From contig JAHBST010000001.1 in the NCBI GenBank assembly GCA_019638975.1, positions 1 to 64,000 of the forward strand: a stretch of DNA of 64,000 bases. The letters are read 5' to 3'. Origin of the DNA: Cryobacterium sp. GTDB lineage: Bacteria; Actinomycetota; Actinomycetes; Actinomycetales; Microbacteriaceae. The notes beneath the pieces were generated by a model, which saw only the letters and a list, made by a program, of their open reading frames with translations, had not been told where the DNA came from and ran no database searches. The number at the start of each line of letters is the position of its first letter. Within the stretch, counting starts at the first letter, position 1. The position numbers and the translations under genes are program-made. Positions 45,417-54,522 of the stretch are shown here, in pieces.

Positions 45417-46832
45417 CTACCACTGCGGCGGGTGACGGTCCTGCCAGCGCAGTCGGCGCTCAAGCTGCGCGCCGAGAGAAACGAGAACATGTTCGCCGCC
45501 TGGCCTGCCGATGAGCTGCACGCCCATTGGCAGGCCATCCGCCGTTTGTGCGACGGGCAGCGTGATGGCCGGCAATCCGGACACATTCACAAAGGACGTG
45601 AACGGCGTGTATTGAACCTGCTGGGCAAAATTGAGTTCGGCATCGTCGGGGTCGTACCAACCGAGGGGCCGCGGCGTCATCGCGAGCGCGGGAGTGAGGA
45701 TGGCGTCGAATCCCGAGAATTGGCGAATGATCGAACGCTCGAACATCGCGAGAGCGGCGAGTGATTCGGCGAGCGCACGGGCGCCGATCTCCCGACCGCG
45801 CGCCACAAGCCACTGCGTGAGCGGTTCGAGTTTTCCGAGGTCGTCCCCTTCGACCGGGATGCTCGACGCGCCGGCTTGCCAGATCGTGCGGAACGCGGGC
45901 GCGTACGTGGCGTCCGGTTCGAGCGCGACTTCCTCGATTCCGTGCCCCAAAGCGTTCAGTTCGCGACGTGCCACCTCCAGTGCGCCCGTAGCGTCGGGTG
46001 CGATCCGGATGTCGTAAGCGTCGTCCCACGGCGAGTTCGTCGTCACGCCGATCTGATAGCGACCCTCACCGCGCACCGCGGATCCGAGAAGCGGACCCTC
46101 ACCCCGATCCGGGGCGCGAAGCGCGAACGGGTAGTCGCCGCCGCGCGCCATCGCATCCAGCATCATCGCGGCATCCGCGACCGTCCGGGCCAACGGTCCG
46201 GGAACGACGAGGCCGGCGAGTTTGTCGACTCCCGATCCGGAGGGAATGAGCCCTCGAGAGGGCTTGATGCCGACGAGACCGCATGCTGCCGCGGGAATGC
46301 GGATCGAGCCGCCCCCGTCGGAACCGGGAGCGAAGGGAATCAAACCGGCGGCCACCGCGACGGCGGCGCCTCCGCTCGAACCTCCCGGACCGAGTGCCGT
46401 GTCGTACGGATTTCTCGCGAGCGGCCCGATCCGGTTCTCGGTATAGGACGGCAACCCGAACTCCGGCGTGTTTGTCTTGCCGAGGCTATTGGCGCCCGCC
46501 GCATCCATGACGTGCACGAGCTCATCGGAGAACTCGGGAATCCAATCTGCGAACAACCGGGAACCGAAAGACGTGGGCACTCCCGCACGCTGCACCAGGT
46601 CCTTGTCGGCGAACGGCACGCCCCACAATGGTGCGGTCCTCGGCATGCTGGACTCGATGGTTTGCGCACGAGCGAGCGCCAGTTCGGCGGTCACGGTCAC
46701 GAAAGCGCCCAGGAGCGGATTCAGCCGCTCGATTCGTTCAAGGTAGTGGAGCGCGAGTTCCGTCGGCGTCACTTCGCCCTTGTGAAGCCAGCTCCATTGC
46801 TCGTGCGCGCTCAGGTGGTGAAGTTCGAACAC
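45417..46832 (-). CDS. Amidase (amidase signature family)
   Basis: 471 aa. Lys of the triad in GVPFADKDLV, the Ser-rich loop GPGGSSGGAAVAVAAGLIPFAPGSDGGGSIRIPAAACG, and a standard C-terminus (GLPMGVQLIGRPGGEHVLVSL). It hydrolyses an amide of unknown identity; unlike GatA it stands alone. The GTG at 46832 has TAGGCT 6 nt upstream. Confidence 0.92.
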   Translation of the reverse strand: MFELHHLSAHEQWSWLHKGEVTPTELALHYLERIERLNPLLGAFVTVTAELALARAQTIESSMPRTAPLWGVPFADKDLVQRAGVPTSFGSRLFADWIPEFSDELVHVMDAAGANSLGKTNTPEFGLPSYTENRIGPLARNPYDTALGPGGSSGGAAVAVAAGLIPFAPGSDGGGSIRIPAAACGLVGIKPSRGLIPSGSGVDKLAGLVVPGPLARTVADAAMMLDAMARGGDYPFALRAPDRGEGPLLGSAVRGEGRYQIGVTTNSPWDDAYDIRIAPDATGALEVARRELNALGHGIEEVALEPDATYAPAFRTIWQAGASSIPVEGDDLGKLEPLTQWLVARGREIGARALAESLAALAMFERSIIRQFSGFDAILTPALAMTPRPLGWYDPDDAELNFAQQVQYTPFTSFVNVSGLPAITLPVAQTADGLPMGVQLIGRPGGEHVLVSLGAQLERRLRWQDRHPPQW

Positions 46833-46838
46833 GGATCG

Positions 46839-46844
46839 AGCCTA
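46839..46844 (-). promoter_or_regulatory. -10 box TAGGCT of leaderless amidase gene
   Basis: TAGGCT, 6 nt, GTG at 46832 on the minus strand. Confidence 0.6.
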
Positions 46845-46853
46845 CGCGCGAAG

Positions 46854-46902
46854 TTGACAACGAATCGGTTCTATGGTTAGTTAGTCAAGTACCGAACCAT
46901 AG
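46854..46902 (+). promoter_or_regulatory. Promoter and operator of the GntR-ABC operon
   Basis: TTGACA (46854-46859) is a consensus -35; with a 17-bp spacer the -10 would be TTAGTT (46877-46882). CTATGGTT (46871-46878) and AACCATAG (46895-46902) form a perfect inverted repeat over the -10 and start region, the usual design for YtrA-type GntR autoregulation. Confidence 0.65.
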
Positions 46903-46935
46903 TAGTGATGCGCAGGAGAGAGGAAAGCGGAAAAC

Positions 46936-47292
46936 GTGGACGACTCCCGCCCGATCTTCATTCAGATCGCAGAGCAGATTCAAAACGAAATACTCAGCGG
47001 CGCACTCGCCGAAGGGTCCCAAGTGCCCTCGACGAACGAATACGCCGCGTTCTACCGGATCAACCCCGCGACAGCGGGAAAAGGGATCAACCTCCTCGTC
47101 GACTCCGGAATCCTATTCAAGAAGAGAGGAATCGGCATGTTCGTAGCCGAGGGTTCGCGCGCGAGGATCGTCTCCGACCGGCGCGAGCAGTTCCATGCCG
47201 AATTCGTCACACCGCTCGTCGTAGAAGCCACTTCTCTCGGCATCACGCCCGCGGAACTCACCGACATGATCATGAAAGAAGGAAACGCATGA
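46936..47292 (+). CDS. GntR-family regulator, YtrA type
   Basis: 118 aa. Winged helix PIFIQIAEQIQNEILSGALAEGSQVPSTNEYAAFYRINPATAGKGINLLVDSGILFKKRGIGMFV, followed by a short C-terminal helix pair as in YtrA regulators. Start GTG at 46936 after an AGAGAGGAAAG-type ribosome-binding region. The stop overlaps the ATPase start (ATGA), so regulator and transporter are translated together. Confidence 0.92.
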   Translation: MDDSRPIFIQIAEQIQNEILSGALAEGSQVPSTNEYAAFYRINPATAGKGINLLVDSGILFKKRGIGMFVAEGSRARIVSDRREQFHAEFVTPLVVEATSLGITPAELTDMIMKEGNA

Positions 47293-48179
47293 CCGCCGCG
47301 ATAGAAGTCACGGGCCTCAGCCGCCGCTTCGGATCCGTCCGCGCCGTCGACGACGTGACTTTCACCATTCAGGAGGGCGGAATTTGCGGACTGCTCGGGC
47401 GCAACGGAGCGGGCAAGACAACGCTCATGCAATTGCTGACCGGTCAGGACTTCGCAACGACCGGAACCATCCGCGTTTTCGGAGAGTCCCCCGTCGAGAA
47501 TGCCGGCGTCCTGCGCAACGTGTGCTTCATCAAGGAGAGCCAGAAGTACCCGGACGACTTCCGAGTGAAGCACGTCATGAAGAGCGCCCCCTGGTTCTTC
47601 GGCAATTGGGATGCCGACTTCGCACGCGAACTCGTCGAAGAGTTTCGACTCCCGCTCGACCGCAAGATCAAGAAACTCTCCCGCGGCCAATTGTCATCCA
47701 TCGGCGTCATCGTCGGACTGGCCTCCCGTGCGCCGCTCACCTTCTTCGACGAGCCCTATCTCGGACTGGATGCCGTAGCCCGGCAGCTCTTCTATGACCG
47801 ACTCCTCAAGGACTACGCGGAGCACCCGCGCACGGTAGTGCTCTCCACCCACCTCATCGACGAAGTGAGCAACTTGCTCGAGCACGTGCTCGTGATCGAC
47901 AACGGTCGCATCGTCATCGACGATTCGGCGGACAATCTTCGCAGCTCGGCGACGACAGTGGCCGGAACGAAGTCCGCGGTCGACGCCTTCGCTCGCGGAA
48001 AGCAGGAATTGCACCGCGACTCGATCGGCGGAATCGCCTCGGTCACGCTCGGTGGCCTGAGCGCGGACGACCGCCGTGCCGCCTTAGCCGCCGGACTGGA
48101 ACTCGCTCCCGTGTCCCTCCAGCAACTCATCATCCGCAAAACCAGCACTCCCGACAAGGAAATCGAGTACAGCGCATGA
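47289..48179 (+). CDS. ABC transporter ATP-binding protein
   Basis: 296 aa. Walker A GRNGAGKTT, a signature LSRGQLSSI (variant of LSGGQ), Walker B LTFFDEPYLGLD, switch His in LSTHLIDEV. The C-terminal 80 residues are a small extra domain found in YtrB-like ATPases. Together with the next gene it forms an ABC exporter or sensor; in Bacillus the related ytr operon answers to cell-wall antibiotics. ATGA overlaps at both ends. Confidence 0.93.
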   Translation: MTAAIEVTGLSRRFGSVRAVDDVTFTIQEGGICGLLGRNGAGKTTLMQLLTGQDFATTGTIRVFGESPVENAGVLRNVCFIKESQKYPDDFRVKHVMKSAPWFFGNWDADFARELVEEFRLPLDRKIKKLSRGQLSSIGVIVGLASRAPLTFFDEPYLGLDAVARQLFYDRLLKDYAEHPRTVVLSTHLIDEVSNLLEHVLVIDNGRIVIDDSADNLRSSATTVAGTKSAVDAFARGKQELHRDSIGGIASVTLGGLSADDRRAALAAGLELAPVSLQQLIIRKTSTPDKEIEYSA

Positions 48180-48943
48180 CTTCCGCAACACAAACCATTC
48201 CCACGCGCGCGCCCAGCGGACTGACGCGCATCCTCAATGTCACCCGGCTTCACTTCGTCAATCGGGGTCAAATCGTCGTCGTGCCGTGGATGATCATGAC
48301 GTTCATTTTCGCCGTCACACTCGTGATCGGTTGGATTCTTCGAGACACCCTGACGATGAAGGAGCTCGCCGACGCGAACAGCGGTATGCAATACAGCGGC
48401 GCGATCGGCTACTTCCTCGTCTACATGCTCGTGATCGCCGTCATGGCAATCAGCCAGACGTTCCCCTTCGCGCAAAGCTACAGCGTGACGCGACGCGACT
48501 TCTATATCGGAACCGTGCTTGCGTTCGCGACGTTGTCCGTGCTGTATTCGCTCGCCATCACCGTGCTCGGCTGGATCGAGGACGTGACGCACGGTTGGGG
48601 ACTGCACGTGACCCTGTTCAACCCCAGCTACCTGGGGCCGAACGTCGTCGACCACTTTTACGTCTTCCTCGTGCTGTTCCTCTTCTTCTTCATGATGGGA
48701 ATTGCGACGGCGAGCGTGTACGTGCGGTGGAAGGTCAACGGGATGCTCGTGTTCTTCGCCGCTCTCGCTCTCGTGATCCTCGGCCTCGTGGTCCTCGCCA
48801 CCGTCACCTCGAGCTGGTCGGCGGTCGGCATGTGGTTCGCGGCCACGGGCTTCGTCGGGGTGGTCTCGTGGACTCTCGTCCCGACATCCCTCGCGATTCT
48901 CGTCGGATATCTGCTGCTGAGAAGAGCCGCGCCGCACAACTAG
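48176..48943 (+). CDS. ABC transporter permease, multi-span
   Basis: 255 aa with six predicted transmembrane helices (about 33-56, 78-98, 113-134, 158-182, 188-211, 215-245). It has QTFPFAQSYSVTRRDFYIGTVLAFA between helices 2 and 3. No sequence family motif beyond the hydrophobic pattern; assigned as permease by position behind the ATPase. Last gene of the operon. Confidence 0.85.
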   Translation: MTSATQTIPTRAPSGLTRILNVTRLHFVNRGQIVVVPWMIMTFIFAVTLVIGWILRDTLTMKELADANSGMQYSGAIGYFLVYMLVIAVMAISQTFPFAQSYSVTRRDFYIGTVLAFATLSVLYSLAITVLGWIEDVTHGWGLHVTLFNPSYLGPNVVDHFYVFLVLFLFFFMMGIATASVYVRWKVNGMLVFFAALALVILGLVVLATVTSSWSAVGMWFAATGFVGVVSWTLVPTSLAILVGYLLLRRAAPHN

Positions 48944-49000
48944 CTCCTGATAGATTGCTCTTCAATTCGGCAACGACCGACCCCGAGGGAGCTGATCTCG

Positions 49001-49609
49001 ATGAACCGAAACACGATCCATTTGATTGCCGGCACTACTCTTGCGGTCGTGCTCGCCGCGGGACTCACAGGGTGCGATCCGGCCGGCCCCGCGCCGTCAG
49101 GTTCGCCCTCCGAGTCCTCGGCAAGTAGCGCGTCGCCGAGTCCGACCGAGGCTCCCGCGGCGTTTGTCGCACCGACGAGTTGCACGCAATTGCTCGGTGC
49201 GAGCCTGGAGTCTTCCCTCACCGCCGACGGAACGGTTCTGTTCAGTGGTCCGGGCGGAACGGGACTTTATCCCGGAATCGAGAGTGCCCAGGATGGCGGC
49301 AGTCCGCTCAGTTGCGTGTATGGGAAGGACATGGTCGACCTCAGCACCTTCGAATTGGCCGCGCAGGGTTTGACACAGGATGCGCACGAAGGAGTGCTCG
49401 CCGAATTGGAGACCCGCGGGATGACCGAAGTGGCCGCTGGCGACACGGTGACATTCACTCAGACCGGCGACGAAGGATCGACGCCCGCCATCATCCATAT
49501 TCTCAAACCGGACAGCTGGGTCACCGCGTACAGCACCTTCGGAGGAACCGCTCGGCTTGCCGAGATAACCGGATGGGCGAACACGGTAGAGACACAGGTC
49601 TACCCGTGA
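49001..49609 (+). CDS. Lipoprotein of unknown function
   Basis: 202 aa. Signal peptide with lipobox LTGC (Cys at about 25), a Ser/Pro/Glu linker (about 28-54), then a 145-residue domain with APTSCTQLLG and DGGSPLSCVYGKD (two Cys that could pair). Ribosome-binding site GAGGGAG. No family recognised. Upstream of the LCP gene on the same strand, possibly unrelated. Confidence 0.82.
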   Translation: MNRNTIHLIAGTTLAVVLAAGLTGCDPAGPAPSGSPSESSASSASPSPTEAPAAFVAPTSCTQLLGASLESSLTADGTVLFSGPGGTGLYPGIESAQDGGSPLSCVYGKDMVDLSTFELAAQGLTQDAHEGVLAELETRGMTEVAAGDTVTFTQTGDEGSTPAIIHILKPDSWVTAYSTFGGTARLAEITGWANTVETQVYP

Positions 49610-49643
49610 GCGCTACTGGGCCAGTTCTCAGGGTTTACTGCCC

Positions 49644-49649
49644 TAGTAT
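49644..49649 (+). promoter_or_regulatory. -10 box TAGTAT of leaderless LCP gene
   Basis: TAGTAT, 6 nt, GTG at 49656. Confidence 0.6.
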
Positions 49650-49655
49650 CAGTTC

Positions 49656-50882
49656 GTGAGTGAACAGCGTCCCCGGGGAAACCGCCGCGAATCCGAGCCG
49701 ACGGTTGCCCGCCACGGGCGGCTCCGCCAATCGGGCCCCTTCGGCACGATCGTCAAATTCCTTGCCGCCGCTCTCGCGGTCGTATTGGTCAGCGGCACGG
49801 CCGTCGTCGGCTATGCCGTATGGGATCTCGCCAGTTCGGTGAAGCCCGGCGTCGCGCTGATCGGCGAGACGATCGGTCCCCCGCCGGACATCGGCGCGAT
49901 CGAGGGCGGCGTCAACTTGCTTCTCGTGGGAAGCGACAGCGGGCAGGGTGACCCTCGCTACGGCCGCCGCGGCGAGAACCTCAACGACGTGACGATACTT
50001 TTGCACATCTCCGCCGACCACACGAACGCGACGGTCGTGAGCTTTCCGCGGGACCTTTTCGTGCCGATTCCATCGTGCCCGCGCCAGCCGGGGCCCGGCA
50101 ATTGGGGTGCGCAGGCATCCAACAAGATCAACGTCGCCTTGACCTATGGCGGGCTCGCGTGCGTCGTGAAGACGGTCTCCGAGCTCACGGGCGTCAGCAT
50201 CCCGTTCGCCGCGAAGATCGAATTCAATGGCGTCATTGAAATGTCGAACGCCATCGGCGGCGTCACCGTGTGCGTGGCGAGCGCGATCAACGATGGCCAA
50301 ATCGGGCTCAAGCTCTCGAAGGGCCAGCACACTCTCAAGGGAATTCAGGCCTTGCTCTTCCTGCGGAGCAGGTACGGAGTGAACGGCGGAACGGACCTCG
50401 CGAGAATCAGCAATCAACAGGTCTTCATGTCGGCGCTCGTGCGTCAGGCGAAAGCCGCGTCGACCCTGTCCGATCCGATCAAGGTCTACGGACTGGCGAA
50501 AGCGGCAGTCGACAACATGCAAGTGTCGAACAGCCTTCGGAATCCTGTGACGCTCGCCTCGATCGCCGTCGCCATGAAGGACATCGACCCGAGAAACATC
50601 CAGCTCATCCAGTACCCGAGTCGCTTCGGCAGCAGCAACGGTCAGGGCGGCGTGCTTCCCATTCAGGATGCCGCGAATGTCCTGTTCGCGGCCATCAAGA
50701 ACGATCAGCCGGTCAAGCTGAGCGGCACGACGGGCCCGGGATCGAGTCTCGACCCGCACGCGACTGCTGCGCCCGTCGATCCGTCGAACCCGCCGATTCA
50801 GGGCGCCGTCAAGCTGCCTTCCGTGATCACGGGGCAGAACTCGGCGCAACAGACCTGTTCGAAGGGTCAGACTTACCGTTAG
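49656..50882 (+). CDS. LytR-CpsA-Psr (LCP) family protein
   Basis: 408 aa. A cytosolic Arg-rich N-terminus, one membrane helix (about 31-55), then the extracellular LCP domain: GGVNLLLVGSDSGQGDPRYGRRGENLNDVTILLHIS with Asp/Arg phosphate ligands, VVSFPRDLFVPIP and FLRSRYGVNGGTDLARISNQQVFM. LCP enzymes attach wall teichoic acid-like or capsular polymers to peptidoglycan. Convergent with the minus-strand glgP block. Confidence 0.93.
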   Translation: MSEQRPRGNRRESEPTVARHGRLRQSGPFGTIVKFLAAALAVVLVSGTAVVGYAVWDLASSVKPGVALIGETIGPPPDIGAIEGGVNLLLVGSDSGQGDPRYGRRGENLNDVTILLHISADHTNATVVSFPRDLFVPIPSCPRQPGPGNWGAQASNKINVALTYGGLACVVKTVSELTGVSIPFAAKIEFNGVIEMSNAIGGVTVCVASAINDGQIGLKLSKGQHTLKGIQALLFLRSRYGVNGGTDLARISNQQVFMSALVRQAKAASTLSDPIKVYGLAKAAVDNMQVSNSLRNPVTLASIAVAMKDIDPRNIQLIQYPSRFGSSNGQGGVLPIQDAANVLFAAIKNDQPVKLSGTTGPGSSLDPHATAAPVDPSNPPIQGAVKLPSVITGQNSAQQTCSKGQTYR

Positions 50883-50905
50883 GACCCCTTTGGGCCACGC
50901 GATCG

Positions 50906-51271
50906 CTACTCGAGTTCGGCCCGCAAGGATGACACGAGTCGCTCGAATTCGGCGGGTGCCGCCTCGATAACCCGCCGGCTCACCCAGCGGCCGATCCGGT
51001 GGCCGGTTTCCGCGACGTTCACGAGCGCGTGTTCGAGAGTTGAGCCGGAATCGTCGGGAACGACGCGATATTCCGCGCGATACCACCATCCGCCCTGAAC
51101 GATGACGAGCCAGGCGCTCGAGTCTGCCGTGAAGAGGCTCTCTGCGCCGGAACCAGGATCGAAGCGCCGCTCGAGTGAATCGAAAATCGCTCGCGGGCGA
51201 GCGGTGAAGTGAGCGTGAAACTCGTGGAGCACGATCGCGTGAGCGGGCCTTTCCCGGGGAGCTTCAGGCAT
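50906..51271 (-). CDS. Hypothetical SRPBCC-like protein downstream of glgP
   Basis: 121 aa. FHAHFTARPRAIFDSLERRF at the start, a WWYRAEYRVVPDDSGSTLEHALVN beta stretch, and a C-terminal helix PAEFERLVSSLRAEL give a START/SRPBCC-like pattern, but no motif is decisive. The ATG at 51271 overlaps the glgP stop by 8 bp, which implies coupled translation. Role unknown. Confidence 0.72.
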   Translation of the reverse strand: MPEAPRERPAHAIVLHEFHAHFTARPRAIFDSLERRFDPGSGAESLFTADSSAWLVIVQGGWWYRAEYRVVPDDSGSTLEHALVNVAETGHRIGRWVSRRVIEAAPAEFERLVSSLRAELE

Positions 51272-53852
51272 GATCGGAACCGACGGCGGTCGCGACAAGA
51301 CCGAGCTCTGCATCGCTCGTGAGACCGGGGTGCCGGGGAACGACGCGAACGGTGTAACCGAAGCTTCCAGCGCTCGCGAGGCGAACCGTCCCGGCGAACT
51401 GCACCATGCCCGCAGCGCCGGATTCGACAGCCCCCGTGTCATCCGGAGTGAGTTCCAATCGTTCCGGCGAAATCAGTTCGTCATTGGAATGAGCCGGTCC
51501 GTACAGCAATTCGACGAGAACGTCGTCGAGCGACAATCCGTCGAGCTGGACTTTCGCGCGGACATGAAGCTCCTCGCCGACTTCCGGAACGGAGTCGACT
51601 CCCCCGGATTCGACGTATCCGACGCTCACCCGGGGCCACGCCTCGACGATCTTCGCTTTCCATGCCGCGAGTTCCCGTGCCCCGCGGTAGTCGTCGAGCG
51701 CGAGCGTCGTCGCGGAATCCGCTGCGGGGATGTACAAGCGTTCGACGTACTCCCGGACCATCCGATCAGCGCTCAAGGCCGGCGAAAGCGTCGCGAGAGT
51801 GTGACGGATCGACTCGACCCAGCGCGTCGGCACTCCCGTCTCGTCGCGATCGTAAAATCTCGGAGCGACCTGATGTTCGATGAGGTCGTACAACGCGGAT
51901 GCCTCAAGTTCATCGCGTTCGGCAGAGTCTCCCGCCGCGTCCGCACTCGGGATCGCCCAGCCGTTTTCTCCGTCGAAGAACTCTGCCCACCAGCCATCGA
52001 GGATCGACAGATTGAGGGATCCGTTCATGGCAGCCTTCATGCCGCTCGTGCCACACGCCTCGAGCGGGCGCAAGGGATTGTTGAGCCATACGTCGGTGCC
52101 CGGGTACAGCACTTGCGCCATGCCGATGTCGTAGTTGGGCAGAAACACCAGACGACCCCGGATCGCGGGTTCGTTCGCGAACCTGACAAGGCGCTGGATG
52201 AGCCGCTTCCCCTCATCGTCGGCGGGGTGGGACTTCCCCGCGACGACGATTTGCACGGGCCGTTCCGGATCGCACAGGATCGACCGAAGCCGATCCTCGT
52301 CGTGGAGCATGAGTGTCAGTCGCTTGTAGGTGGGCACTCGGCGCGCGAATCCGATCGTGAGCACGTGCGGATCCAGCAAGGAGTCGTACCAGACAGGAGG
52401 TTGCGCGTTCGCGTGCTGATTCCGCCATGCAGCCGCCATCCGGGCGCGGGCATCGTGCACAAGTTTTCCCCGAAGCTCGGTACGGAGGTTCCAGATGTCG
52501 GCATCGCTGACGGAATCGGAAAGCCAGTCGCACGACGTCGTGTCGTGTGTTCCGAGTTTGTCGGCCGCGAGCCGAGACACGGATCGATCCGTCCACGTGG
52601 CAGCGTGAACTCCGTTCGTCACCGACGTGATGGGAACTTCGTTGCTGTCGAAGCCCGGCCACAGCGCGCCGAACATCCGTCGGCTGACTTCGCCGTGCAA
52701 TCGCGAAACCCCATTCGCCCTTTGCGCGAGCCGCAACCCCATCACCGCCATGTTGAACGTGTCCTCAACACCGCCGTCATAGTCTTCTGCGCCGAGCGCC
52801 AGGACATCAGCCACGTCCACTCCCGGCAAGAGGTCGGTCGAGAAATACCGTTCGACGAGGTCTGCGTCGAATCGATCGATTCCCGCGGCCACCGGAGTGT
52901 GGGTCGTGAACACGGTTCCCGCCCGCACGACCTCGAGTGCTTCGTGGAAGTTCATTCCCGCGGCGATCAGTTCCCGGATTCGTTCGACGCCGAGAAAGCC
53001 GGCGTGCCCTTCGTTGGTGTGGAAGATCACGGGTGCGGGAGAGTTGTTCAATTGCGAATACAGGGAAATCGCGCGGACGCCGCCGATTCCAAGAAGAAGC
53101 TCCTGAAGCAAACGGTGCTCGCCGCCTCCCCCATAAAGCCGATCGGTCACCGAACGCAATTCATCGTCGTTTTCGGGGATGTCGGTATCGAGCAGCAAAA
53201 GCGAGACCCGGCCGACCGAGACGTGCCAGATTCTCGCGTACAGAACTCCGCTGTCGGGGAGAGCGAGCGCGATGTGCGCCGCGGATCCGTCTGGCTGTCG
53301 CACCACCGTGAGGGGCAGCCCGTCGGGGTCCAGCACCGGATACGACTCCTGTTGCCAGCCGTCGCTCGAGATTGACTGGGCGAAATACCCTGAACGGTAG
53401 AACAGTCCGGCAGCGATAATCGGAACGCCAAGATCCGATGCGCTCTTCAAGTGGTCGCCCGCGAGAATTCCGAGTCCCCCCGAATACTGCGGCAAAGCGG
53501 TTGCCACGCCGAACTCGGGGGAAAGGTACGCGATCGACGCCGGAACGTCCTCTCCGAGCGACTGATACCAACGCGGTTCGGTGAGATATTCGTGGAGGTC
53601 GTTCGCGAGAGCATTCGCCCGGCCGAGGAATTCGCTGTCCGCCGCGAGCTCGGCGATGCGTCGTTCATCGAGAGTTCCGAGCACGGCGATCGGATCGTGC
53701 CCGGTTGCTTCCCACTGACCGGGTGAAAGCTGCTCGAACAATTCCCGCGTCGGCACATGCCACGACCAGCGCAGATTCGTGGCCAACTCGTCCAGGACTC
53801 CGAGGGAATCCGGGAGAACCGGCTGCACGCTGAATCGTCTGATCGCTTTCAC
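51264..53852 (-). CDS. glgP: Alpha-glucan (maltodextrin) phosphorylase
   Basis: 862 aa PLP-dependent GT35 phosphorylase of the long actinobacterial type with an N-terminal DUF3417 domain. IAYLSPEFGV, VIFHTNEGHAGFLGVERI, GFARRVPTYKRLTL, VVAGKSHPADD and the PLP-lysine segment ACGTSGMKAAMNGSLNLSILDGWW. Releases glucose-1-phosphate from glucan. The start is GTG at 53852 (protein begins MKAIRRFSVQP, the usual family start), 8 nt after TAGGCT, rather than a TTG 9 nt upstream that overlaps the box. Confidence 0.96.
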   Translation of the reverse strand: MKAIRRFSVQPVLPDSLGVLDELATNLRWSWHVPTRELFEQLSPGQWEATGHDPIAVLGTLDERRIAELAADSEFLGRANALANDLHEYLTEPRWYQSLGEDVPASIAYLSPEFGVATALPQYSGGLGILAGDHLKSASDLGVPIIAAGLFYRSGYFAQSISSDGWQQESYPVLDPDGLPLTVVRQPDGSAAHIALALPDSGVLYARIWHVSVGRVSLLLLDTDIPENDDELRSVTDRLYGGGGEHRLLQELLLGIGGVRAISLYSQLNNSPAPVIFHTNEGHAGFLGVERIRELIAAGMNFHEALEVVRAGTVFTTHTPVAAGIDRFDADLVERYFSTDLLPGVDVADVLALGAEDYDGGVEDTFNMAVMGLRLAQRANGVSRLHGEVSRRMFGALWPGFDSNEVPITSVTNGVHAATWTDRSVSRLAADKLGTHDTTSCDWLSDSVSDADIWNLRTELRGKLVHDARARMAAAWRNQHANAQPPVWYDSLLDPHVLTIGFARRVPTYKRLTLMLHDEDRLRSILCDPERPVQIVVAGKSHPADDEGKRLIQRLVRFANEPAIRGRLVFLPNYDIGMAQVLYPGTDVWLNNPLRPLEACGTSGMKAAMNGSLNLSILDGWWAEFFDGENGWAIPSADAAGDSAERDELEASALYDLIEHQVAPRFYDRDETGVPTRWVESIRHTLATLSPALSADRMVREYVERLYIPAADSATTLALDDYRGARELAAWKAKIVEAWPRVSVGYVESGGVDSVPEVGEELHVRAKVQLDGLSLDDVLVELLYGPAHSNDELISPERLELTPDDTGAVESGAAGMVQFAGTVRLASAGSFGYTVRVVPRHPGLTSDAELGLVATAVGSDHA

Positions 53853-53860
53853 GGGAATCA

Positions 53861-53866
53861 AGCCTA
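53861..53866 (-). promoter_or_regulatory. -10 box TAGGCT of glgP
   Basis: TAGGCT ends 8 nt before the GTG at 53852 on the minus strand. Confidence 0.5.
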
Positions 53867-53892
53867 GGCGAGTCCGAGGTTGCTCTCGCGCG

Positions 53893-54522
53893 TCAAGCGT
53901 CGGGAGTCGAGCTCATCCCCTGCGACGCGGCCGGAATGCTTGCGTTGCCTGCCTTTTCGCCTCGCTTGCGTTTGGCGGCCGAAGCGATCGAGCTCGCGAC
54001 GGCGTAGCCCGCGTACAGAAATAAACCGCCCGCAAGCACGGGGACGACCCATCCGCGATTCTCGCCACCGACGAAAGTGTTGACCCATCCGAGATACGGG
54101 ATGCTGTACCAGACTTCGCCGCGAATCTGGACAGGCAGGACTGGCGCTTCATCCGCCGCGCCGTTGGCATCCCCCTTCAGGGTGAAGCTTGTCTTGCCGT
54201 TCGACGAGTGGGTGATCGCGATGACGCGGTGAGTGACGAATACGTCCTTGCCGGACTCCAGTTGGTAGGTGATCGGCATGCCGATCCGGATCGCCTCCGG
54301 CTCGATCGGTCGCACGATGACGAGGGTTCCCGGCGGATACGCGGGCTTCATCGAATTCGTGAGGATCGTCATCGGCGTCGAACCCGTGACGGCCGGCACG
54401 AGGATCGCGAGAACCCCCACGAGAACGACGAGAGCGAGCAACCCGGCGCTGATCCCCCAGCCGAGGTAGTACAGAAGTCCCCTGGCCTTGCGTTCAGGCT
54501 CGGCCCGACGACGTCCACTCAT
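53893..54522 (-). CDS. SipW-type (ER-like) signal peptidase I
   Basis: 209 aa. Membrane helix at about 18-43, catalytic Ser57 in LTNSMKP, and His98 in VFVTHRVIAI where bacterial-type enzymes have Lys; GDAN (117-120) supplies the acidic residue. This Ser/His pattern marks the ER/archaeal/SipW class that processes TasA-like precursors. A second helix (about 155-175) and a basic tail follow. The ATG overlaps the upstream stop (ATGA). Last gene of the surface cassette and its likely dedicated peptidase. Confidence 0.92.
   Translation of the reverse strand: MSGRRRAEPERKARGLLYYLGWGISAGLLALVVLVGVLAILVPAVTGSTPMTILTNSMKPAYPPGTLVIVRPIEPEAIRIGMPITYQLESGKDVFVTHRVIAITHSSNGKTSFTLKGDANGAADEAPVLPVQIRGEVWYSIPYLGWVNTFVGGENRGWVVPVLAGGLFLYAGYAVASSIASAAKRKRGEKAGNASIPAASQGMSSTPDA

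Noticed and set aside
51270..53375. Plus-strand open frame of about 701 codons opposite glgP
   Set aside because: Antisense shadow of a conserved phosphorylase; no recognisable domain and biased composition.
53853..53861. TTG at 53861 as the glgP start
   Set aside because: It overlaps the -10 box; the GTG at 53852 gives the usual MKAIRRF family start.
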